Origin: CAMDPA01 sp965223035
Lineage (GTDB): Bacteria; Pseudomonadota; Alphaproteobacteria; Rhizobiales; Hyphomicrobiaceae
Reading direction: 5' to 3'
NCBI GenBank assembly: GCA_965223035.1
Contig: OZ244980.1
Coordinates: 1,426,001 to 1,490,000 of the forward strand
DNA length: 64,000 nt
Of the stretch, positions 17,690-25,866 are shown one piece after another; position 1 is the stretch's first letter; each line of letters begins with the position of its first letter. The notes under the pieces were generated by a model that saw nothing but the letters and a program-made list of their open reading frames with translations, had not been told where the DNA came from and ran no database searches. The position numbers and the translations under genes were made by a program.

Positions 17690-18922
17690 TCAAGCCGCCC
17701 GTTCTTGCTCCATTTTTTCATAGTGCCGCTGCAGGTCGGTGATATAGTCGCGCACGATGGGGGCCGCGTCGCGTTGCTTGGCCAGCTGCATGTGGAACAC
17801 TTCCTGGGAGCCGGTCCGAAACATCATTTCAGCACTGATTAGATAAAACTCCCACATGCGGCAGAAGCGCTCATCATAAATCTCAGCGATCTTCGCGCGA
17901 TTTCGCTCGAACCTTTGGTGCCAGTGCAGCAATGTCGTTGCGTAGTGGACGCGCAAGAACTCCAGATCCGTGACCCAAAGGCTGTTGTTCTCGACTGCCG
18001 GAAACACCTCAGACAAAGCCGGGGAGTAGGCCCCCGGAAAAATGTACTTCCGGAGCCAAGGGCTGGCGGTCCCGGGCGGGCTCATGTGACCGATCGAATG
18101 CAACAGCATGATCCCATCATCGCTCAGCAGTTCGTTGATCTTGGCAAAAAACTCCATGTAATGATGGACGCCCACGTGCTCGAACATGCCGACCGAGACG
18201 ATGCGATCGAATTTGGTGTCCAGCTCGCGATAATCCCTGAGCGCAAAATGCACCCGATCTGATAGACCTGACCGCTTCGTGCGCTCGACGGCAAGGGCGT
18301 ACTGCTCCTTTGACAGCGTCACGGCTGTGACCTGTACATCGGCCACCTCCGCCAGGTACCGCGCCAGTCCGCCCCAACCGGCTCCGATATCCAACACCTT
18401 TTGCCCGGGTCTGAGCTGCAACTTTGATGCAATCAACCGGCACTTGTTGCGCTGGGCTTGTTCCAATGTTTCCGTCTCGTCGCGAAAATAGGCGCACGAG
18501 TAGAACAGACCGGAATCCAGGAACATCTCGTAAAATGCGTTGCCCAAGTCATAGTGATGCGCAACATTCTTCTGTGCTTTGCCAATCGGATTGGCCTGTT
18601 GGAACCGCCTCAGCCCGCGTGACACCCGACGTAACACTTGCTGCATTGGCTGTGATCCGAGCGCCAATCGGTTTAGCGAAAAAAGGGTGAGGAAGTCCCG
18701 CAAGCTCGAGTTGGGGAAACTCATGCGGCCATCCATATAGGCTTCGCCGGCGTGCAATTCGGGATTGAAGAACAGTTTGCGGTAAAGCGTCGGGTCCGTC
18801 AGCTTCATGGTGACGCTCGGCCCCGCTTCTCCGGCAAACGTGTGGGTGTGGCCGCTTGCGTCGATGACTTGGAGGCTGCCCACTTTCACGAAAGACTTGA
18901 GCATTGTCGAAAGAGGATACAT
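17690..18922 (-). CDS. cfa: Cyclopropane-fatty-acyl-phospholipid synthase
   Basis: A 410-residue enzyme that transfers a methylene group from S-adenosylmethionine to cis double bonds of membrane phospholipid acyl chains, usually on entry to stationary phase or acid stress. The SAM site is 'VLDIGAGWGGLARYLAE' (176-192). Also conserved are 'HYDLGNAFYEMFLDSGLFYSCAYF' (123-146), 'SVGMFEHVG' and 'YIFPGA'. The ATG at 18922 is preferred over 18979: it removes a non-conserved leader and an AAGAG-like site precedes it. It is followed on the same strand by the efflux genes but 600 bases and a repeat separate them, so co-transcription is unlikely. Confidence 0.93.
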   Translation of the reverse strand: MYPLSTMLKSFVKVGSLQVIDASGHTHTFAGEAGPSVTMKLTDPTLYRKLFFNPELHAGEAYMDGRMSFPNSSLRDFLTLFSLNRLALGSQPMQQVLRRVSRGLRRFQQANPIGKAQKNVAHHYDLGNAFYEMFLDSGLFYSCAYFRDETETLEQAQRNKCRLIASKLQLRPGQKVLDIGAGWGGLARYLAEVADVQVTAVTLSKEQYALAVERTKRSGLSDRVHFALRDYRELDTKFDRIVSVGMFEHVGVHHYMEFFAKINELLSDDGIMLLHSIGHMSPPGTASPWLRKYIFPGAYSPALSEVFPAVENNSLWVTDLEFLRVHYATTLLHWHQRFERNRAKIAEIYDERFCRMWEFYLISAEMMFRTGSQEVFHMQLAKQRDAAPIVRDYITDLQRHYEKMEQERAA

Positions 18923-19642
18923 GAGGGGTCGCTCTTCGGTAATGGATGGTCTGAACGTGAGCGCGTTATAACACTGCAATGAAAGAGCGCATTGCGCGCG
19001 TGTCGACGAGTGTTGCTGGGCCCGACGCTGAGCGGGGCCCGGCCAACGTCAAATCACAGGTGATCAAGGGTTGCCCCCGCGCGGCCAACCACGAGCGCGC
19101 GACCACGCCTCTTTGCCGATCGCCAAGCCCCCTGGGGGCCATCACACAGCACCATCCATACACCACAACCGTGGGTCGGCGATTTGCGACGATCGGGCTT
19201 GTCCACAGCTGCGTTGGCCGGTGGTGCGGTCTGGAAGAGCTCAGCTGTTCGGCGCGAAGGAGTGTTCGACCTTGTCCGCCTGAGGCGGACATGATGTAAT
19301 CAGCTGCAGCGCCGATGTTTTCGATCGCCTTGGATCGGCCAGCCCCAGCAACTGCCGGTTGATCGAGCTGTGCGGCTTTGTCGCGCGGCGCTCGAGCGCC
19401 AAGGTCGTTGCAGCGGGCCTTAGGCCGGCGCGAGCACCGGCTCCGTCAGCGTCCAATCGATGACGTCGCGTTGGCTGTGGCTGCTGCCGAAACGATAGGC
19501 AAGTGGGCCGGGTGATGCTGGCCAGGGCAAGCCGCGCAAACAACATCGACGCGGCGGTGGATGGCTGGATCGCGGCAAGGCCCGCAACGAGCGACGACGC
19601 TCCAGTCGTGATAGCGGGTGGTTAAACCAACGCCGGTTTGCG
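18923..19642. other. 720-base intergenic region with family B remnant
   Basis: The palindromic end of a family B element (TTGTCCGCCTGAGGCGGACATGATGTAAT) is at 19268-19297. A perfect 14-base palindrome GGCGCTCGAGCGCC lies at 19387-19400. Short frames on both strands end inside the repeat or have arginine/proline-rich, out-of-frame composition and are not called. Confidence 0.5.
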
Positions 19643-21121
19643 TCACCGGATGCGCGGGCGGAGACGAAACTCGGCACTCGAAGACAACTCCCCGTCCTGG
19701 CTCATGGATCGATCGACAAGCCGCTGTTGAGACGGATTGGCCCGGGTCGTGTCCAAGCGGCAACGCGCAGGCGGTTGCTGGGCGGCCGACCCAGCATCGC
19801 TCGCCCAAACAGACTTGTTGCGCTGCTCGCGCTCGGCGGCGAGTTCGGCGACGGTCGTGTTGAGCGCGCTTTGCAGAGCGACGGCCTCGCTCTTCACGCG
19901 TCTCAGGTGTCTGACAGCACCGCGGGCTTCGCGCCGTGCCTTATCGCGCGCCGACAGAGCGGCCTTTAACTGCACCTCAATGCGCTGGACCGCAGCTTGG
20001 GCCTCGAGCTTGCTGCCCTGCCCCTTCGCCACCTTCTGGAGAGCCTCTTGCGCGCGCCGCTCAGCGTGCTGACGGTGCGCCTGTTCCGTTGCGAGCTGAC
20101 GCGCAGCTGTTTTGGCGGCCGCCAAGGCCGCAGTCTTATCGGCGCTTTCACGCATCAGCTGCGCCAAGGCCCGCTCGGTAGCCTGTTCCGCTGCCTGGCG
20201 CGCATCGAGCGCGGCGCTCGCTCGCGTCTTGGCCTCAGTCGCCTCGTGATGGCTATTGGCCAAGTCGACCTGCAGTCGCGCCAGGCGATCCAGCGCCTCG
20301 CGGGCAGTCCGCTCGGCGTGCTCACGCGCGGCCTGTTCCTTGGCCAGTTGCTCCTTGGCGTCGTGAAGCCAGCGCCCGGCGACCGAAGTGTCGGGTTGCT
20401 CTGTCGCCAAACCGGCCTCGATCTCGGCGTCGAGGTGACCCGTTCGCCGTTCGGCGGTCGGCATCTGACGTGCCCCGCCGGCCCGTCGCTCGGCAACGTT
20501 TTGAGGGTCCGTCATCTGCACGATCGACCGCGCGACGCCATCAAAGTCGATCGGTTGCAGGAAACCAGACCAGGCCGCCGCCCCCGCCAGCGACACGATT
20601 GCCGCCAACCCGGCGGCGAGTACGCGCAGGGATGGCCACCGCGCGCGATGCACCTTGCTGGCGCTGAGCAGCCCGTCGGCACACGTGACCTCTGTCGTCG
20701 CGCGCGGGCTATAGGTGCCGAAGTTCCAGATGTGCCCTTCGACGTCCTGGCACGTGAAGTACCGCCCGCCATCGTCGTCATCGCTGATGTCCAGCAAAAT
20801 GGCGGCGCCGGCCGCCTTGGCTCGCTTGAAGAGCCCGTCGGTGTCCTCCACCACAAGATAACAGGTTTGGGTTTCCACGCCGCCGATCTGGTCGGGCTGA
20901 ACCAACAGATCGCGAAAGGTCGGATTATTCACCGATCCCAACATGATCATGCTGTTGCCGAAGGTCAGTTCCGCGTAGATTACGCTGCCGCCCTTGGTGA
21001 ATTCCACGCGGTGCTTCTCGAAGCCAAAGGCTTCACAAAGCCAGTCGACTGCGGCGCGGACGTCGCGGTAGAGCAGGGCAGGGATCACCGTCCTCGTGCT
21101 GGTCGGGGAAGGGCCGGTCAT
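19643..21121 (-). CDS. VOC/glyoxalase domain fused to a TM helix and long coiled coil
   Basis: A 492-residue protein of unusual architecture. Residues 10-137 form a glyoxalase/bleomycin-resistance (VOC) domain ('VIPALLYRDVRAAVDWLCEA', 'VIYAELTFGNSMIMLG', 'DVEGHIWNFGTY'). After a basic stretch, 164-187 is one hydrophobic helix ('LRVLAAGLAAIVSLAGAAAW'). Residues about 245-440 are an Ala/Glu/Arg/Gln-rich coiled coil, and the tail is disordered. By the positive-inside rule the VOC domain would be cytoplasmic and the coiled coil periplasmic. The ATG at 21121 is chosen because GGAG lies six bases upstream. The autotransporter gene follows upstream on the same strand. I know of no function for this combination; it may tether an enzyme or act as an envelope scaffold. 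Confidence 0.8.
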   Translation of the reverse strand: MTGPSPTSTRTVIPALLYRDVRAAVDWLCEAFGFEKHRVEFTKGGSVIYAELTFGNSMIMLGSVNNPTFRDLLVQPDQIGGVETQTCYLVVEDTDGLFKRAKAAGAAILLDISDDDDGGRYFTCQDVEGHIWNFGTYSPRATTEVTCADGLLSASKVHRARWPSLRVLAAGLAAIVSLAGAAAWSGFLQPIDFDGVARSIVQMTDPQNVAERRAGGARQMPTAERRTGHLDAEIEAGLATEQPDTSVAGRWLHDAKEQLAKEQAAREHAERTAREALDRLARLQVDLANSHHEATEAKTRASAALDARQAAEQATERALAQLMRESADKTAALAAAKTAARQLATEQAHRQHAERRAQEALQKVAKGQGSKLEAQAAVQRIEVQLKAALSARDKARREARGAVRHLRRVKSEAVALQSALNTTVAELAAEREQRNKSVWASDAGSAAQQPPARCRLDTTRANPSQQRLVDRSMSQDGELSSSAEFRLRPRIR

Positions 21122-21210
21122 GATGATCTCCGATCCGCTGAACTTGGGTTCTTTAGCGCCCATCGCAATGAATTGACGTAACGGCTTCGCCGAAACCCCA
21201 CGCTATTTGC

Positions 21211-23055
21211 TCAATTGAGCGGCACGATCAAAAACACGCCGCCATGAATGGCTCGAAAATCGCGGTCTCCGAGCCCGTCGTAGGTCCCCGATCCACGGAT
21301 CGATATGCCGGACGCTGATCTCCATGTCGCACCTGCTTCGATACTGCCTCGGAAACGACCGCCGTCGATTGCAAGGCCAGCTGCCGTCGTCTCGCGTGTC
21401 TTTGAAAAATCCCAAATTCCGGTAACGCCGACGAATGGTTCCAGCAGCGATTTATCGCGGAACAGGAAGCGATAGCCGATTTCCTGGCCGATGCTGGCGC
21501 GACCGATGGCAACGGTTTGTTGAGGAATGTCGATTCCTTGACCGGACCAGTAGGCCTCTTGTCGCTCCCAAAAATACATCGTCTCGACGCTTGGCTGAAA
21601 GCGGAACGCACCGATCGACCAATTTCCCGTCAGCCTCGCCGTCGCGACGGCGCGAACGGTTTTGAATCTATCGGTGTCGTTTTCACTCATTTGGATGCGA
21701 TTGGTCGATTGGCCTCCGGCCACCCGCAGGTCGAAGTAGACGTTGCGCGATATGCGCGCGCTCAGATAGGGACCGGCCATCCAGCCTCGTCCTTTTCTGA
21801 GCGTATCGAAACCGGATACGGAATCTTTGGTCCAATCCATCTGCAGCAAGACACCGACGAGAATGGAGGGCCGCAACAAATAGTCGGCGCCGGCATAAAG
21901 AATTCCTGCATGGCCCTCCCGCTTGCCGTTGCGATGATCTTCGTAGTAGGTGCCTACCCCTTGTACCCATAGGTCGAATTGCGGCGGCGGCGGGGGTGTT
22001 TTGCCCGTCGCTTCGCTGGCGCCCAGTTTGAGCGCATGGTTGCCGCGTGAAGATCGGTCGGCCGAAGCCGTTTTGGCGGCATTGAACGATTGCGCCGCCC
22101 GCCTCAGCTTGTTGAGGCTCGTCGCAAATGCAAACCGGCCCATCCCGCTGTCGGCATGCCCGCTGAGTGAAAAGCCTGGAGCGAACCGCCGGTTGACGAT
22201 GCCGTCATCCCCGGGTGCCCCGATGGCTCCCAATCCCGCAGCCGCAGGGAAAGCGGACGCGTCGGCGAAGCGTGGTGGGCCCGCATGCAGCGCGGGATCA
22301 AATCGCGGCCCGCTCAACCGGCCATGCATGCGCTCGGAGTTCGGCGCCATGTCGAGGATCGTGCTGGCACGCCGGTTCATGAAGGTTCTAAGGGCTCGCC
22401 GTTTCGCCCACCGCATCTTACGCATCTTGGCGGCCCGCGCAGCGGCTGCGGTTATGGTAGCTGCTGGCGTCAAGGTGCTCGTGCCAGCGGAGGTGGGTTG
22501 CTTGCTCTGAGCCGTTGGGTTGTTCGATCCGGCTTGATTGTTTTGGGGCTTTTGGTTCCCAGCGTTGCTCTGTTGCGCTTTGGGAGGTTGGGGTTGCGGC
22601 CCGGTGAATGGTACGGTCAATGTAACGCGGTTGGTGAGGATCTGGCCCAATTGAGGTTTCCGATTCCCTGCAACCCACAGATCTTGACTTATTTCGCGTC
22701 TGGTCACGTCGGCAGTTTTCGTCGTGTAAACCGTCTGGCACGATACCGTTGATCCAACATCAACGATCCGACTGCTGCAGGTGGTGCTGCGAAACAATCT
22801 CAAAGGATGCAACATCAGCCACTCTACGCGATGGCGCTGTTTATCGGTTCCGTGGTTGGTGACAGAGAATTTGACCGTGATGGTTTGGTTGGCGCCGCTG
22901 AAGGATTGCGGCGAAGCACTCTGGAGGGTCAGGTGTAATCGGTGCCCATTACTCTGCGCCAGCGCGCTTGCGCAAATGCCCGGCAGTATGACGACGGCAG
23001 CTGCGCATGTGGCGAGGCCCCGGGTGGAAGCCATAAACCGGCGCCGATGCCGCAT
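21211..23055 (-). CDS. Autotransporter-type beta-barrel protein
   Basis: About 614 residues if started at 23055. A signal peptide with cleavage at 'ASALA/QS' comes first. Next is an immunoglobulin-like domain ('TITVKFSVTNHGTD...VEWLMLHP', two cysteines about 21 residues apart in 'CSSRIVDVGSTVSC'), reminiscent of DUF11/CARDB modules. Then comes a long low-complexity Q/N/P/T and Arg-rich passenger linker. The last 250 residues have amphipathic strands typical of the autotransporter barrel ('FDLWVQGVGTYYEDHRNGKREGHAGILYAGADYLLRPSILVG'). The final residues are 'VFLIVPLN', not ending in the aromatic residue usual for outer-membrane proteins. Two in-frame Met codons (23055, 23034) are possible starts. 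The passenger function is unknown. Confidence 0.8.
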   Translation of the reverse strand: MRHRRRFMASTRGLATCAAAVVILPGICASALAQSNGHRLHLTLQSASPQSFSGANQTITVKFSVTNHGTDKQRHRVEWLMLHPLRLFRSTTCSSRIVDVGSTVSCQTVYTTKTADVTRREISQDLWVAGNRKPQLGQILTNRVTLTVPFTGPQPQPPKAQQSNAGNQKPQNNQAGSNNPTAQSKQPTSAGTSTLTPAATITAAAARAAKMRKMRWAKRRALRTFMNRRASTILDMAPNSERMHGRLSGPRFDPALHAGPPRFADASAFPAAAGLGAIGAPGDDGIVNRRFAPGFSLSGHADSGMGRFAFATSLNKLRRAAQSFNAAKTASADRSSRGNHALKLGASEATGKTPPPPPQFDLWVQGVGTYYEDHRNGKREGHAGILYAGADYLLRPSILVGVLLQMDWTKDSVSGFDTLRKGRGWMAGPYLSARISRNVYFDLRVAGGQSTNRIQMSENDTDRFKTVRAVATARLTGNWSIGAFRFQPSVETMYFWERQEAYWSGQGIDIPQQTVAIGRASIGQEIGYRFLFRDKSLLEPFVGVTGIWDFSKTRETTAAGLAIDGGRFRGSIEAGATWRSASGISIRGSGTYDGLGDRDFRAIHGGVFLIVPLN

Positions 23056-24166
23056 AAGCGCGACTGGAGCGAGGTGTGCGATACCGTCGACGAGGCCGCC
23101 CACGCGGGCAGGTATTGAGCGAACGAAAAAGGCACACACAACGAAACACTGCTCAATAACAGACCCACTCCGCATACGCACACCACCGCCGCTCAATCCG
23201 CTTCCCAACCTGCCGGCTTCGGCTCCGGCAAGACGATCTGTATCATTATGATACCGGCATCCGTCGGCAACGAATCATCATTCGTCGTCAGATTGTCAAC
23301 TGGCGTGGGCCGTCGCGGCCCAGCTGCTAGCCAGCCGTGATACAATTGCATCGGTTGGCAGTATGCTGATTGATGTTCAAGTAACTTGGTCGCTGATCGT
23401 TGCAGATCACGTGGGCGATCATCGCAAACCGGATGCGGTCACTTGGCTTGTAGCTCGGGCAGTTCAATGTTGGCTTGCACCCTTACGCTCCTTTATCCGG
23501 CCACTGATAACGTCGTGGCAGTGGGTGATCGAGCGGGGAAACGGGTTGGTAAGGCTGATCCGCCTCAAGCGGACATGATCTTCAGCCCGTCTGAGAGGGC
23601 GGCCTGGTCAACGACCAAGAACGATAAATTATGGCGCTGGGTGATCCTGAGGTCTGCGCCATTCGCGTGCTGAGCGAGGCGCCATACACGCAAGGTAGGT
23701 CGCGCCGTACCGGGGCGGTTTTGATGCCTGGCTCGGCGATTGACCAGCCGACCCGGTTTCGCGGCAACGGTGGCGATCTGCAGGTGGATCAGGGATGTGG
23801 TACCCGGGCTGAGAGCGGCATCTTCGACGATCGAGCGAAGGGATCGACCCGCTCGTTTCCGCTGCGGCCACAGCATCGTTGTTCAAAGTTTGACCCGCGC
23901 GCGTTTCCATCCGGCCGCATGAACTCCACAGCGAGGTGCACGACAGTGCTCACCTGCCATGACGGCCTATGAAACGTTGCTGACGAGCGCTGTGTGTCGT
24001 CGTGATGACGCGTCCAGCGAAAATGAACACAACGTGATAAGCGTCTTAACCGTTGGTTAAGCAGCACTGTCGTCCACTCACTTGCGCATGATTGTTCCTG
24101 ATGCGCATGCCGCTGCGGTTGAACTGGCGGCGAATCGGATAAGGGTTTGGAGATTGGGGGCTTGAG
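23056..24166. other. 1.1-kb stretch without a recognisable gene, with repeat B8
   Basis: Several frames of 60-113 codons occur on both strands but they overlap one another, lack ribosome sites and show no recognisable domain. A family B copy occupies 23455-23583. The region lies between the autotransporter (leftward) and the small rightward gene at 24167, so promoters for both should lie here; none could be placed with confidence. Confidence 0.5.
23455..23583 (+). repeat. Family B repeat, copy B8
   Basis: Copy with 'CGTGGCAGTGGGTGATCGAGCGGGGAAACGGG' followed by 'GGTAAGGCTGATCCGCCTCAAGCGGACATGATCTT'; the 3' half matches the family closely, the 5' half is decayed. Confidence 0.8.
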
Positions 24167-24376
24167 ATGGGTGATATCCTCCCGTTCGTGCCGCATACAG
24201 CTGACGATATCGATGACAAGGACATGACGCAGTGCGCCGGTCACAAGCGCACGCAGCGCCATGGCTGCCAGATCATACTATTTCCCGGTGTTCGCTATGA
24301 ACGTTGGGAAGAGACCGATAGTGGACCCAGATCGGAACCACCGGTCCGCCGTCGTCGGCGCCGTCGAGCGGATTAA
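24167..24376 (+). CDS. Small basic-tailed protein, possible conserved hypothetical
   Basis: A 69-residue reading frame with an ATG behind a GGGGG ribosome site six bases away. The core 'CQIILFPGVRYERWEE' (residues 34-49) resembles a motif I recall from short alphaproteobacterial hypothetical proteins (a hydrophobic strand then 'GVRYER'), and 'MGDILPFVP' is also a typical beginning for them. The C-terminus is a run of arginines (PPVRRRRRRRAD). No function can be proposed. It stands alone upstream of repeat copy B9. Confidence 0.55.
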   Translation: MGDILPFVPHTADDIDDKDMTQCAGHKRTQRHGCQIILFPGVRYERWEETDSGPRSEPPVRRRRRRRAD

Positions 24377-24417
24377 GCGGTTTCACCGCGAGCGCACCGC
24401 TTAAAGCAATTGCTATA

Positions 24418-24575
24418 GCGGTGCTGAGTGAGCTGGAGCCATCCCGCACCCCACGCTGCGAGTCCCAGCTCCGCCCTTCCCAGCTCCGCCCTGACATGAC
24501 ATGGCACGCCTGAGTGGGCGACCGGGAGGAGGACCGGGCCTGCCAGACTGATCCGCCTGAGGGGAAGATGATCTA
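24418..24575 (+). repeat. Family B repeat, copy B9, with internal 15-bp tandem repeat
   Basis: Begins 'GAGTGAGCTGGAGCCATCCCGCACCCC' and ends 'GGGCCTGCCAGACTGATCCGCCTGAGG'. The middle holds two perfect copies of the 15-mer TCCCAGCTCCGCCCT (24463-24492). It lies between convergent genes, 44 bases from each. Confidence 0.82.
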
Positions 24576-24622
24576 AAGCAGGTTGCTCGGGGTTCTTGAT
24601 GGCGCCAGAACGGCTGCGCCCG

Positions 24623-25222
24623 TCAACCCCCGACAGAACGGCACAACGACCGTTTCAACTCGCGCTCTGCGGTTCCAGAAAATGACCGTCCTCTGGTCGG
24701 CGCGTGCACCACCACCAGACCGCGCGCAGTGGGCGAAGTGAGCTGAGTGGGAACCGACAGCGGCTGAGACCGTCGACTCGGCCGGCCTGAGGTATTCAAT
24801 AAGCCCAAAAACTGTTCGCCCGGTGGCAAGATCATCAGCGTGATGCCAAGTCGACGGGCCGCCAACCCCGGCGAGGAGTAGAACCCTTCTCCCGTGGCCG
24901 CATAAACCGTCAGTGTCCAACCGGGCTCGGGCAGTGCCGTCTGTACCTCTACTGGCGCCCTGCTGACATCAAAATGACAGATCGCAAACCGGGCGTCGGG
25001 CAGCTGGAACGGCAAAATCTGAGCGCCGGGTTTGGCCTGCGGCAGGATCACAAATGAGTTGAGCGGCAAGGTGCGCGCTAACCTTGAATAGGCATCCGAT
25101 CGGTACAGACTCGGCATCACGAAGGTCGTGCAGATATGAATGATGCCGGCCAGCAAGAGTGCCGCCAGTGCGATTGGCCAGCGCTTTAAGAGGTTGGTCA
25201 AAGCGTTGCGGATTGACGTCAT
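24623..25222 (-). CDS. DUF1254-type membrane-anchored protein
   Basis: A 199-residue protein with an N-terminal TM helix ('WPIALAALLLAGIIHICTTFVMPSL', residues 15-39) and a periplasmic domain whose features ('SRLARTLPLNSFVILPQAKPG', 'FAICHFDVSRAPVEV', 'WTLTVYAATGEGFYS') match proteins annotated as DUF1254 that pair with DUF1214 partners. Its start overlaps the stop of the upstream DUF1214 gene (ATGA), so the two are translationally coupled behind PBP1a. The function of the family is unknown. The C-terminal 40 residues are Ser/Arg-rich and unlike the rest; they may be unconserved tail. Confidence 0.78.
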   Translation of the reverse strand: MTSIRNALTNLLKRWPIALAALLLAGIIHICTTFVMPSLYRSDAYSRLARTLPLNSFVILPQAKPGAQILPFQLPDARFAICHFDVSRAPVEVQTALPEPGWTLTVYAATGEGFYSSPGLAARRLGITLMILPPGEQFLGLLNTSGRPSRRSQPLSVPTQLTSPTARGLVVVHAPTRGRSFSGTAERELKRSLCRSVGG

Positions 25223-25860
25223 CTGCAGCGGATCCGCCGGATCGAGGGGAGCAAGTGCCCGCTGTCGAGCACCGAAGGTTTCGGCTCGATCAGCGTGATG
25301 AGGATCGTCAGACGTCCGGCGCCGCCAACCGGCAACCAGTTGCCAGGCCGCGCATCCCGCGCCAGGACGACAAAATAGCTGCCGTCTGGGTTGGTTGCCA
25401 GAGTTTGACTGGTGAAGGCATGCCGGTCCGCCGCGTTCGGGATCAGCAATCCGCTGTCATCGAAGGCAGCGATGGAGAACCATGAGGCGTCGATCGGTTC
25501 GCCCTCCAGCAGATATTCGCAACTGGAGTGCAGACGTTTCCCGTCGGCGTCGAACCGCGCCTCCCAGGTGGCGGCAATTCGGGTGCTTAGCGGCAGACTG
25601 CCAAGCTTGGCAAGGCGCGCATGCGTATAGGGATCTTGGTCGGCGCGGGCCGCCCGATACCACATGATCCAGGGTCCCGCGCGCAACGTCGTCGCTTGCC
25701 AACCATGGTCGATCGCGTACAGGCTGGAGCCGACCCCGACAACCAGAACCAGGGCGGTGAACAGCAACGCGTTCGCCGAATAGGCGAGCCAGGTCGCCAC
25801 CGTTTTGCGAAGCCGGACCAGGCGATAGACGACCGACGTTGTTGGCGCGATATAGGCCAT
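25219..25860 (-). CDS. DUF1214-type membrane-anchored protein
   Basis: A 213-residue protein with one N-terminal TM ('YSANALLFTALVLVVGVGSSLYAI') followed by a periplasmic domain containing 'AGPWIMWYRAARADQDPYTHARLAKLG', 'YLLEGEPIDASWFSIAAFDDSG' and 'ARPGNWLPVGG', all landmarks of the DUF1214 family. It starts six bases after the PBP1a stop and overlaps the DUF1254 gene that follows. The order PBP1a-DUF1214-DUF1254 suggests a role at the cell wall, but nothing direct shows what it does. Confidence 0.82.
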   Translation of the reverse strand: MAYIAPTTSVVYRLVRLRKTVATWLAYSANALLFTALVLVVGVGSSLYAIDHGWQATTLRAGPWIMWYRAARADQDPYTHARLAKLGSLPLSTRIAATWEARFDADGKRLHSSCEYLLEGEPIDASWFSIAAFDDSGLLIPNAADRHAFTSQTLATNPDGSYFVVLARDARPGNWLPVGGAGRLTILITLIEPKPSVLDSGHLLPSIRRIRCR

Positions 25861-25866
25861 GGGAAC

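Noticed and set aside
19997..21181. 394-codon open frame on the plus strand opposite the VOC fusion gene
   Set aside because: It is the antisense of a clearly protein-like frame with a VOC domain and coiled coil; its own composition is Arg/Gly/Ala-rich with no recognisable domain, as expected in GC-rich DNA.
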